Shown one piece after another: positions 11,490 to 22,300 of a stretch of 64,000 nt of DNA. The notes below the pieces were generated by a model that saw only the letters and a list, made by a program, of their open reading frames with translations, searched no databases and had not been told where the DNA came from. Both the position numbers and the translations under genes were made by a program. Source of the stretch: Yamagishiella unicocca (Eukaryota > Chlorophyta > Chlorophyceae > Chlamydomonadales > Volvocaceae); the NCBI GenBank assembly GCA_003116995.1, contig BDSL01000033.1:248001-312000 (forward strand), in the 5' to 3' direction. The stretch's first letter is position 1, and each line of letters begins with the position of its first letter.

Positions 11490-14400
11490 ATGATGGGCCA
11501 CCGAGATGTTCTGCCCGTGCAAGCCGGCGTGCCATCTGAACAGGAGCCAGCCGCAGGGCGTCCAAACAATTATGCAGCGCCTGGTCCAGTTGACGCTTGG
11601 ACATCTTCCGCGATGGTCGGGGAAAGACCAGGCCCAGCAGCGGGGCCAGCGGGACCTTCCTCGCGCGCAGCGCTTCCATCGGTGCCACGGACACCATCGG
11701 GCCGCGACGCCCGCGTGCTGCATGTCTCTCCCGGCCCAGCCGTGTCCCGGTCGGCCGACTTTGGCGCCCTGAGGCTGCGCCTGACGCCCTCGCGCTCCGA
11801 GCGGATCGCCACATCGCCCAACACCGGCACCCGGGAGCTGGACTCCCGTAACGCCACCATGGTGCCGCAGCCTCCTGTGACGGGCACCCCCGCCTCCGCC
11901 AGCAGCCCCCGCCTGCGGTCCTTTTCCGGCCGCACCCTGTCCGTGCGCCCGACGCTCTCAGCGACCCAGTTGCTGGATGGCGCCGAGGACACGCCCGAGC
12001 TGTTCCTGGCGAATTCCCCCAAAGTGGGCTCCAGCACCCTGGAGGGAATGCTTTCGGCGGCGGGAGGGGCTGAGGGCGGCCGCGGCGCCGCGGGTCGTCA
12101 GTCCGCCCCCCCGCACTCCCTGGCGGCCGCCTTGGCCGGGTCGTCACCGCGAGGCGAGCCCAGCAGCCAGCGCCGCCCCGATCCCACCGCCGCGTCACCC
12201 ACGTCCGACGAGGTAAAAACCGACCCGTGGGCCATCCTCCGTGCGCACTGCATGACGGCGTACGGCAGCAACCTGAGCAGCGACGATGAGGGCGACGGCG
12301 GCCAAGAGTCCGGGCCGGTCGTGCCCGGGCGGCACCGGCCCCCGGTGCACCGCAGCCTGTCCAGGTCGTTCGGGGAGGCTGCGGCCAGCAGCTCCCCCTC
12401 CCCCTGGCTACAAGCAGCAGCCGCCGCGGCTTCGACTGCGTCCACCTCCGCTCCACCCCCCCGCTGGCAGGGCACCAACAACAACAACACCAACAACAAC
12501 AATAACGCCACCACAAGCAACACCAATAACAACAATAACGCCATCACCAACGCCAGCGCGATCCCGCCCGGCGCACCAGGACTGATCCTCAAGGCCCAGT
12601 CGCCGGCTGATGCGGTCCCCCGCTCCGAAACCAACGCCGCAACCCGCAGTCCTCCCACGGGCCTCGCCCACTCCTTGGGCAGCTCCCGCTCTGGCGCCGT
12701 CACTACCGCGGGGGCAGCGGAGTACGGCAATGCCGCCACGTACTCACGGCCGCGCTCCGCCAGCAGCGGCGCCGTCGCTCAGCCCGGCGGCATCGGCACT
12801 GCCGTTGGGCGCATGCCGCTCTCCTCCCCCCCGCCGCACCCCGGCTCCTCCTCCTCCTCTTCCTCCTCCCCGGTGCAGCACACGTCTGAGAACGGCACCA
12901 CCACCACCATGGCGGCGGCGGGACAGTCCGCCCACGCCTCCGGCCTGACCGGGCAGCTGCTGCCGCGGCAGCAGGCGGTTCGGAGCTCTGCTCGTGCTGG
13001 CGGCAGCGGCCCCCCCGGCATCGCGGGTCTCCAGCTGCAGTCGGGATCGGTATCTTTCGACGGCCCCCTGCAGCCGCTGCAGCTGGTGGTGCTGGCGCCG
13101 CTGGACACCGGCGGCGGCGGCGCTGATGGCGGCGGTGGGGGCATCGGCACCGGCGATCGGCGGTTGTCGGAGAGCGGCTGCCCTCCCTCTGCGGGCGCGG
13201 GCAGCATCCTGGACGTGGCGCCGCTCCTGATCGACCCAGTGAGGAAGCGGCGGCTGTCGGCTGACGGCCTCAGCCGCCACGCCAGCAAGTTCATTGGTGC
13301 CGGCAGCGGAGCCGACAGCGCCGCCGGTGCTGGTGCCGGCGCCCCTGCTCCCGCCCCTAGCCCCCCGCCTGCTGCCGTGACGACCCCTGGGGCCGCCGAG
13401 GGCGCTGCGGGCCGGCGTACGCCCCCACCGGCGCCACCGCCTGACGTTATCGTGGGTGCTGCGCCCAGCAGCACCAGCGGCAGCGTCAACTCGAGCCCTT
13501 CCGGGTCGGTGTCGGGCCGGGCTCCGCTGATCACCGCCCTCGCGTACGAGCGGGCTCCCTGGAGTCAGGCCGCCACTGCCGCCGCCGCCGCCACTGCCAC
13601 CACCACCGCCACCGCCATCATTCACGCCCCTGGCATCACCCTGCTCGCACCTGCCGCCGCCTCCGGCGCCGCCGCCGCGGCACCAGCGGGCGCAGGCATG
13701 AAGATGTTCCACCAGCCAGCACCCCGGGTGCCGGTGCCGGCGGCCGTGCCGCACCACCACCAGCAGGCGTCTGGGGTGGCCGGGCTGGTGGGGTCGGCGG
13801 GCGGTCACTCCCCCGCACCTGCCGGCGCCACCCCTGCGACTGTAGTGGACAAGCTCCGCGGCTACCGCTCCTCCAAGGTGCTCCTGGGCTCTGCGATGCC
13901 CTCCTCGCTCAACATCCCCACCCCCTCCCTCGCAGCCACCGAGCCAGCAGCCCGCAGCCCCACCGCAGTGACTGGTCTGAGCGCCCCGCCGACCAAGCCC
14001 AAGCTAGGCGCCTTCGTCTCCATGCGCTCCCTGCCAACGACCGCCTCGTCCTTCCTGGACCGACTCAGCGGCGGCACCCACACGGGAGGCCCCGGCGGCG
14101 CCACCCTGACCCGCACCACCAGCAGCCGCCGCACCATCGGCGGCGGTACCGACTGGCCTGGGGAGGCCGCCATGGGCCGCAACTTCCGTCGGCGCATGGC
14201 GTCATGCAGCCTGGACGGTTCTGGATGCGGCGAGGATGACGAGCCGGGATCCATGCCTCAGTTTGGGTCCGAGGGCGACGATGCTCTGGTGGTTGCACCT
14301 GGCGGTGGAGAGCGGCCCCCCATGTTCGCGCGCAGCGCCTCACACGGCGCTGCCACCGGCGGGCCCGCCGCGGGGCTGTTCGCGAGGCGCAGCTACAAGC

Positions 14401-14624
14401 AGCTGCTGCCCCGCGGGCCCAATGGTCTGCCGCTGGCGTGGTCGGCGATTGAGGAGGAGGACGGCAGGGAGGGCAGCGAGGGAGGCAAGGAGGAGGAGGA
14501 CGGGGGCGGGGCAGGCGGCGGCAGCGAGCGGGGGCCGTGGGAGGAGGAGGACGACGACGAGGAGGAGGACGGCTTCAACTTGGCGCGTTGTGGCGGCCGA
14601 GTGGACCTCCACCAGACCTGCTGA
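11490..14624 (+). CDS. Large Ser/Ala/Gly/Pro-rich protein with acidic C-terminus, unknown
   Basis: Single open frame of 1044 codons from the first in-frame ATG (11490) to TGA 14622-14624, with strong G/C third-position bias that supports it as coding. The frame stays open to 11394, but no ATG lies there. Composition is mostly disordered: Ser/Pro/Arg-rich N-terminal third with many RS.S-type motifs, an Asn/Thr repeat tract (about 12475-12545), long Ala and Gly runs (13100-13690), then a better-ordered part with DKLRGYRSSKVLLGSAMPSS and SSFLDRLSGGTHT, and a terminal Glu/Asp-rich stretch (14445-14570). I see no enzyme motif, membrane span or recognised domain. Repeated Arg-x-x-Ser sites would suit a phosphorylated regulatory or scaffold protein, which is speculation. 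Function unknown. Confidence 0.65.
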   Translation: MMGHRDVLPVQAGVPSEQEPAAGRPNNYAAPGPVDAWTSSAMVGERPGPAAGPAGPSSRAALPSVPRTPSGRDARVLHVSPGPAVSRSADFGALRLRLTPSRSERIATSPNTGTRELDSRNATMVPQPPVTGTPASASSPRLRSFSGRTLSVRPTLSATQLLDGAEDTPELFLANSPKVGSSTLEGMLSAAGGAEGGRGAAGRQSAPPHSLAAALAGSSPRGEPSSQRRPDPTAASPTSDEVKTDPWAILRAHCMTAYGSNLSSDDEGDGGQESGPVVPGRHRPPVHRSLSRSFGEAAASSSPSPWLQAAAAAASTASTSAPPPRWQGTNNNNTNNNNNATTSNTNNNNNAITNASAIPPGAPGLILKAQSPADAVPRSETNAATRSPPTGLAHSLGSSRSGAVTTAGAAEYGNAATYSRPRSASSGAVAQPGGIGTAVGRMPLSSPPPHPGSSSSSSSSPVQHTSENGTTTTMAAAGQSAHASGLTGQLLPRQQAVRSSARAGGSGPPGIAGLQLQSGSVSFDGPLQPLQLVVLAPLDTGGGGADGGGGGIGTGDRRLSESGCPPSAGAGSILDVAPLLIDPVRKRRLSADGLSRHASKFIGAGSGADSAAGAGAGAPAPAPSPPPAAVTTPGAAEGAAGRRTPPPAPPPDVIVGAAPSSTSGSVNSSPSGSVSGRAPLITALAYERAPWSQAATAAAAATATTTATAIIHAPGITLLAPAAASGAAAAAPAGAGMKMFHQPAPRVPVPAAVPHHHQQASGVAGLVGSAGGHSPAPAGATPATVVDKLRGYRSSKVLLGSAMPSSLNIPTPSLAATEPAARSPTAVTGLSAPPTKPKLGAFVSMRSLPTTASSFLDRLSGGTHTGGPGGATLTRTTSSRRTIGGGTDWPGEAAMGRNFRRRMASCSLDGSGCGEDDEPGSMPQFGSEGDDALVVAPGGGERPPMFARSASHGAATGGPAAGLFARRSYKQLLPRGPNGLPLAWSAIEEEDGREGSEGGKEEEDGGGAGGGSERGPWEEEDDDEEEDGFNLARCGGRVDLHQTC

Positions 14625-17433
14625 GGGGGGTCAGTGAGTCGGAGAGCAGCAGCAGCCTGAGAGCTGGTGCGGAACAGGCGTGGGGGTTGCGCTTGTGAAG
14701 CAGGGGGTGCGGTCGCGGGGAGTCGTGAGGGTGCGGGCCTGGCTGCTGCGGTCTCGCGGGTGCTCGCCCAGGGCCTGGATTCTGATCAACTCCGTCAAGT
14801 GACTCGGTCCGAGCGCGGCTCGACTCGGGGATGCAACCGTGTGGAGCTTGGAGGCGCGTCGGTGGGCCGGTGCTATTCGCGGGTTTAGGGAAGAGGGGTG
14901 TTGGGTTTGCTCTTACCGTGTTGGTCGGGTGAGAAGGACCGTTTGGACTTTGTGCGGCGAGGGAGGGGGCGAGGGCAGTGGAGAATCACGGGGGCTGGCT
15001 GGCTGGCAGTTGGCAGCTGGCGTTCAGCTGGCGGCCCCAGTCTGTCATGAAACCAGTACGCGCCCGTCACGTGAGCGTGACAAATGCAGCTACCGTGGAT
15101 TTACACCTGCGTCGGGTGAGACACGGCTGCGGTGCGTCAGTGAGGCAGCGGCGCACGGCTCGTGTTGGGCTCTGGACGTAATGCTAGCGGTGCTGCTGAT
15201 AAAGGCATCACGGAGATCCCTCCGCGTTAGGGGACACATGTTGCCGCCTCTGACCTGAGCGATTTATCGAGCGACCGGTACTCGAGTGTCTGTCTTCGTT
15301 TTCGTCCGGGCAGCATTGCCTGTGCGCGCTGATAGTGACAGCCCTCAAAGGCCTGTCTCGACCACGTGCGTCGTACGTCTCTTCACATCCATACCCGGTC
15401 TTGCTGACTGTAATGGTGCGGATGCTAGCGATTGTGGTAGTTGCGGTGCTGCTGGAGACCTTGGTGGTGGTGCTGCTGCTGTTGGAGCTGCTGCTACTGC
15501 TGTGGTGGGGCCGGGCGCCGCGACTCAATACATTGACAAACCGGCCCCGCCCGCTTGCGCTTGGAGGGTTCTTCTTGGGTCCGACCTCTATGCTATCGGT
15601 TTTCCTTTCGCGCGAATGTGTGTGATTACATAAATATATAAGAAGTGAATGTGTGTGTTTGGGGGGGAAGGGAATATCCTCGGCTAAACCATGATATTCC
15701 AACAATGTTCATATTTCCGCAAGGACCAAAGTTTTAGTACCTTCCCCTCGTAAGCCGCTGTGGGAGGCCTGGGCCGCTTCGCTCGGGGGTTTAGGTGAGA
15801 CGCCAAATGACGTCCATTTTTCACCGGTACCGCCTGATACAACGGTTTTGCGCGCCGTTACTGTTACCTGTGTTTTTTGGTATTGTTGTTGCTGGTGATG
15901 ATGTTGCTGGTGATGATGTGCTGCTGTGGAGGGCGCGCGCACAACACAACGTGCGTCAGGACCTTACTACTGCTTCCGACTGCTGCTTCCGACTACTATT
16001 TCCAACTACTATCTCTGACTACTGCCTCCGTCTGCTGTCTCCGACTAACACGGTGGCAGCAGGCCCCGTTTTGAATGAGCGAGTGGCCGAGGCGTAACTC
16101 CCGGAGCGAAGGGTGTGTTGCAAGATTTGGCGTCCCGTGCGAACGGGCACAATACATGTTGTACCGAACGGGCATATTCTCTGGCGGTTGGGCGCGCTCT
16201 CGAGTACGCAGGGGGGTGGTTGCTGCCAAGGTACGGCAGCGCGCCATCGTGCCACCTGCATCGACGTGTTGGCTGTTGACCGTGCTACTGCTGCCGCTGG
16301 TGAAGGACTCTAGCGCAGCCGCTGGGTGGAGCTGGAACAGCGGCGTGATAGCATTCCGCATTCCATGCTTTACTGCTGGCGATGTGATGTTGGGTGCTGG
16401 TGCTCGGATGCAATATATTTCCTCACACGGCTGGGTCGGCGAGGCGAGCGCAGTGCTCTGGTTCCTTATCCTCTACATGATAAAGATCGGTCGTACGCAA
16501 TGGATCAGCAGGGTCCTGGGTGACGGGTGTCCAGGCGCTGGGTCGTCTCTTGTTCTTGTTGTCCTCGGTGCGTCGAAGACAACCACCAACCGCAGCGCCG
16601 GTGCCGTTGCTGCTGCTGCGCGGGCGGCCGCTGCTGCGAGCTGCCGGCAGCCCCCGTGGGGCGTGCGGATCATAGCAGGCGCACGTGTGCCGCTTCATGT
16701 CGTACAGCGCCTCACCCCTGACATTTTTTGTTCGCCTGGGGGCGCTGAAGCCGCGCTTGCCGTACATGTGTGGAACCCGGTTCCGTATGTGTGATTTTTC
16801 TTCGTTTGTCTTTTGTGCTGACTGCTGCTGCCACGGCGCCGACCTTTTTTCTCCGTTTGGTTCGAATGGGGGGCCGTATGACTGGGGCCAGCGCGCCATG
16901 CTCAGGATGGCCGTGCTACTCGTCAGCTGGTACCGGTCGGGACTGCGGCGGGGCCTGGTCGGAGGTGACGGGGTGTCACCGAAGGAGCAGTGGCTATCCC
17001 CTCTCTCACCCTCTGCGTCGTTACCCGGAGGGGAGGAGGGGAGAGGGAGTGCCACTGCGGGGGACGCGCAGTGCAGCTGGGTGTTGTGGTGGGTCCCTAG
17101 AGGAGCAAGGCGTGCATCAAGTAAGCGATATCATTGCGCACGTGGTGGCTGGGTTTCATGTCTACCGCTCCCGGGGCGGCAGGGGAGTGGGGAGGAGCCG
17201 GCGTGCCCTCCTATCGGGTGCACCGGGTCTTGACAACGCTGGTCGGGGTTTTATGGACGGCGGTATTGAGCGCCTCCTCCGCTGTATCCGACCAGGGCGA
17301 TCTGGGTGCCGGTTGGTCGCTATCGCTGCGGTCGCAGACGCACAAGGGAAGGAGAGATGGCCCTGGTTGGAGGCTCGTACCGAACGGGATGGATGGGATT
17401 GGCTTATGGGATTGGCTCTGGGTACTCATGTAA
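14625..17433 (+). other. Probable long 3'UTR of the 11490-14624 gene
   Basis: No coding gene supported. TGTAA signals at 15409-15413 and 17429-17433 are candidate ends, giving a 3'UTR of about 0.8 or 2.8 kb. The stretch contains GCT/CTG-rich runs (about 15465-15505) and opposing open frames of 200-240 codons that lack family resemblance or splice context. Confidence 0.35.
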
Positions 17434-19322
17434 TAACACCATTTTTAATGTCGCTCTCAACAGACAGCCACGGTTGGTACCCCGCTATCGCGGATCACAA
17501 AATAAGCCTTTTGGATCCAGGGTACCCGAAATAAACTCATTAGAAAATCAACTGCCAAGGGCGAGCGCGCACACAGACGCCCGCAGGGGTCACCATCTGC
17601 GGCTCCCCCCTCCTGCCCCCTCCTGCGTGGTGCGCTCATCCTGCGATGAGGGCACCGACCCTGCCTGCTAGGATGTAGCGACACGTGCACCCGTGCTCCC
17701 TGCAGATCCACCAGTAAGATTGCGGCAGCCTGGTACCGAGCAATGGCTCATAAGTAAAGCATCAACGTCTGGTGAAGAAGGCTGGAAGCAGCCGCGCCAG
17801 TGAACGCCCACCGGCTCTCAGCGCCGGCTTTCTGGGCAATCATGTATCGTAAAAGGTATCCCCACGAGAGCTCCAAGCTCGAGATGTGGCTGCCAACAAG
17901 GGCACCAACATCCTGGCTGGCTACCAGGGGTGTTGGGTGTTTCCAAATTCCGTACCCTCATAAACCCGTAAACAGCCCGTCTCGTGAGCCTATAAATGCG
18001 CAATGCCTGCCATAACTCATAACCCCCCCCCACACACAGTATGGCAGGATCAGGTCGGGGCTGGTGGCCAAAGTTGCAGCGCAGGAACAACATGGTGTGC
18101 GCGGCTGCGGAAAACACCAGCCACCTGGGGTACGACGCCTGACAAATCAATCGTCATCGTCCCCACCATCCATCATCATCATTACTGTCATCACCACCAA
18201 CGTCATCCTCAGGGGGGTCACCGTCGTATTTTCCGCGGTATCTGCTGCCGCGACTGCGCGCGGCTGGCTATTCGTCAGTGACAGCTAGCCCCTCATGCAC
18301 GCACCTTGGGCGTGAGGGCAATGACTGCGCAGCATATATTGATATATTCAATCTCCCTGATCCCCGTTGGGGGAATCAGCAACAGTGCCGCAACACCAGC
18401 AGTCCATGCACCATGGCTATAGCCCACCCAACCCCCAGATGGGGGGCGGCGGAAGTTCTGGGGACAATCTCCCACCGGCCACTCGGCCGGCTCCGTAACC
18501 TAGAGCGGAAAAACCCGCCACCACCGAAGCCTTCGCCTTCGCCTTCGGATTACCACAAAGCTGCACCGCATGCGCCGCACACGTCATATACACGCTCTAC
18601 ACGGCGTGCAGTTCTTGGACAGCTTCACAGCTGCTGATAAAGGGACCCACGGGGCAGCGACCACCACACCGTGGTCTTGCTCGCACAGCCGTAATCGCCC
18701 TGGGTCGCCGGGTGGGTAGCGGGGCGGCCAGGTCCCCCCAAGGCCTGCCGGGACCTCCATAACGGGGGGGCTCCGTGCTGCCCACGGGGTTCGCTCAGCA
18801 CACTCTTCCCCTGCAACAAATGCCGTCGATCCGAGATAAGGTAGCGACAGTTCAAGGACACGCTGTCCGTGGCGGCTCTCTCTCATCCACGTCGCCTCAT
18901 CGCCACCATACTACGATGCCTTCCATCTGCGGTATTTAACACATTCTCACGCCAATGGCGCGCGACGAAAAATGCCGCCCGAAACCACGCCCTTGGAATT
19001 GCTGGTCGCCGTGGGACCCTCAGAGCCGCTGCATTTGGCAGTCCGCCCACCCAGCCAGCCAGTACTGCCGCCAGCACCACGTCTTCATCGCCAATGAACA
19101 ACGAACTTACTTGCTAGGAGCACCGAACCGGCAAGCACGACTGCGCAGCTTGCGGTACTGGGGACCAGGCCGTTGCCTTCACCCCTTCATTACCACGGCC
19201 ACCACGACCACCATCGCCATCACCGTCACCACCGCCCCGCAGGCTTACCCTCCTCCTCCTCCTCGTCCCCCTCCTCCCCCTCCTCCTCCTCATCTTTTTC
19301 CTCCTCCTCCTCCTCCCCGTCC
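17434..19322. other. Convergent intergenic or 3'UTR region
   Basis: Lies between the ends of two convergent genes. Nothing supported as coding. It holds CCT/TCC-rich low-complexity DNA at about 19245-19335, running into the last coding bases of the minus-strand coiled-coil gene. I saw no minus-strand TGTAA here. Confidence 0.35.
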
Positions 19323-22300
19323 TCATCTTCCTCTCACGGAGTTGCTGCGGCTCGCCATCCTGCTGGTGGGCATGTCCAAGGGAGTCTCCACGCCGTCCTG
19401 GTAGTCCGACTCCATGGAATCAGAGCGGGCGATGTGACGGATGCGCCGTGACGCCGTGACGTCAGGCCCCACGGACCCGCCCAGCCGGTCTCGGTCGATG
19501 ACCGAGGTGGTGGTCATGACTTCCGCCTCGTCCGCATCCAGCATGTCATGCACCCGCTTGGACACCTTGTCGAGGCGCCGGGCCATCTGGGGGGAGAGGA
19601 GGTTGCGGGGCGCGGGGGGGTGGGGGTTAATAAGAGGGGGGAAGGGGTTAGAGGGGGCGGCCTGTTGACTCGCCTACCCACCTTGATGACGACCTCGTCA
19701 ATCAGCACGGCCTTTTCCTTCAGCCTGGTCACGCCTCGCTGCAGCTCCGAAACCGCCGAGGAGGCTTTGTCCCTGTCGGACTGCATCTTGCCCTCCAGCA
19801 GCTGCGGAGGGAGCGGCGCGGTGGGTGCGACAACGGAGGGGAGTGTCAGTGCGGTCACGTGAACACGCGGAGGGTGGGGTGGGGTTTCGAGGAAGGGGGT
19901 GGGGTGGGGTGGGGTGGAGCGGTGCCACCCAGCCAAGCACCACCGCCCGCCGCCAGCCACTAACCTTGATGACCGCCTTCAGCCGCGCCTGCCACTCCTG
20001 ATCCAACTTTGCCAGGTCAGCTGCGTGCGCTCCGGAACCACCCCTTCCGGAGATCTCCATGCTGCCATACGAGTCGGGCGACTCTTCGTACTCATCCTGC
20101 CCGGCAGCCGCTGCCGCGGGAGTGGGCGCGACCCCTCCTCCGCCTCCCCCTCCTCCGCCGCCTCCTCCGCCGCCTCCTGCGCCGCCTTCTGCGCCACCGT
20201 CTCCCCCCCCGCCGGCTTGCTCGACTTGTGCCGGCTGACTGCGGACCATGGCACTGGCCGCAGCGGCGTCCATCGCCACGTCTGCAACCCGGCCATCCAG
20301 CCCGTCCAGCCGCCCCGTCAGCTCGTCCAGCTGCCGCGACAACGACGCCATCGCCCCCCCGCGTATCTCCAGCCCCTTCTCCACCTCCGCCAGCCGTCCC
20401 TCCATCTCCAACACAGACGCCCGCGTGTCCTCCAGAACCGCCTCGGCGCCGAACTTGACGGTGTGGCGCGACAGGTTGGACTGCAGCTGCCCGTGCGGCG
20501 GAGTCTGCAGCTGGCCCTCCCCGCCCGTGCCTCCTCGCCGCGGCCCGGCCCCCCCCGCCGCGCCGCCTGTATCCGGAGTCAAGAGGTCAGCACGTGAGCG
20601 CGCTGGGGTGAGTGCGGATGCGGGCCCGCTGACGCCCGGCCCGGCGGCGCCGTCGCGTGCTGCCGCCGCTAGCGCCGCCAGCGAAGCCTCCACCACATCC
20701 AGCCTGGTTGCGGATCCGCGGCTGCTGTTCGTCGCCGCCTCCGCCACCTGCGCCAACACATCCAGGCCGTGCTCCTGCTCGCGGACCACTCCCGCCAGAG
20801 AGTCCAGCTGGCCGCTCAGCTCCAACAAAAGCGACTGCAGCTCCTGCGGTATGGAGGTGACCGGTACGCGACGCTCGGAGGCAGCCGCCGGCTCTGCCGG
20901 GCCGGCGTCGTCGTTGGTGGCGGTGGTGGCGGAGGTGGCGTCGGCCGGGGCTGCGATTCCGGTAGTGGCAGCGGGTGGTTCCCGGCGGATTGCCGCTTCC
21001 GCGGCCTTGATCCGCTGTCCCAGGTTCTGCGCCTGTGTGGGGTCGTCGGTGCCGAGGGGAGGCCGAGTGTGTGTGTGTGAGGTGAGGTGAGGTGCGGTGA
21101 GGTGATGGCGGCAGCAGGAGGCGGGTGTGTCTACTGGTCCGATACCTTCCCACTTCCCAATTTGGATATTCAAGACGCCAGGGAGGGGCGCATATCGGAA
21201 CCAGAGCAGACATACCAGCAGGGACCCTGGACGAGCACCGGATCCCCTTCTCCCTCCCTCGAGGGAGGCAGAGAGCAGCCGAGCTTACCTGCATCTCGGC
21301 GACCTGCGCCCGCAGCTCCGAAACCACGGCCATTACGTTCGAGTCCATTTGCGCGCTGGCCGCCCCCTGGGGGCCCTCAGCACCCCCCTGAGCCCTGCCA
21401 CCATCTTCCGAGCCGGGAGCAGCGGCATCTGGCGCACTGATTTCCGCCATGGCAGCTTCCCTTGCTGCTGCCGAGGTGGTCTTGGCGGTTGGCCCCTGCT
21501 GCCGCACCTCTGCCAGCTGCTGCAAGGTGTCGCGCTGTGCCTGCTCCAGTGCCTGATCAAGCAAGCAGTGTGTGGGTCCCGGAGTGCGAGGCAGGGAGGA
21601 GACAGGGGCCGGGGGGGGGGGCTGAAGATGGGAGCGAGGTTTGGTGGTGGAGGTTCATTGCTATTCCTGATACCCCCAACTCGATGATAAAGGCGCCAGC
21701 ACCCAACAGCCACGTGGTGACCACTCGCCTGGCGTGCATTCATTCGTCGTTATTACAACGACGACAACGACTAACGAACGCGCCTCGGCCAGCCCGTGTG
21801 CGCTGTGCCAGCCTCCTCCATCCCGCCCCCGCACCCCCCTCCCCACCTGCAGGTGCTCCGTCAGCACCCCCCTCCCCACCTGCAGGTGCTCCGTCAGCAG
21901 CTCCACGCTCTCCGTCGTCATGTCCGCCGCCCGGCACACGTCCGCAATCTCCTGGTTGACGTCCGCCAGCTCCGACTCCATGGTGATGAGCCGCTCCTGC
22001 AGCGCCCGCACCAGGCTGCTGTCGCCAGAGCCACCGCCGCCGCTGCCGCCGGACGCGTCCGCCGCTGCCGCCTGGCCGCTCCCCGACTGGCGCTGCTTGT
22101 GCGGCGGCACCACCTGCTGCTCCACCTGCTGCGCCACCTGCTGCGCCACCATGATGGCGATGTCCACCCGCGATGCCTCCACGTCCCGGCTGATGGCTGA
22201 TGACATCATGTCCAAGCTCTGTCGGACCTCAGCGGTCACGTTATCCAGGCGGCGCTGCACCTCCTCCAGGAGGTCAGGAGGCGGCAGCATCGCGGATCTG

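Noticed and set aside
16075..17055. Opposing open frames of about 200-240 codons
   Set aside because: No recognised domain, no splice context, and both strands are open because of GC-rich composition; better read as 3'UTR.
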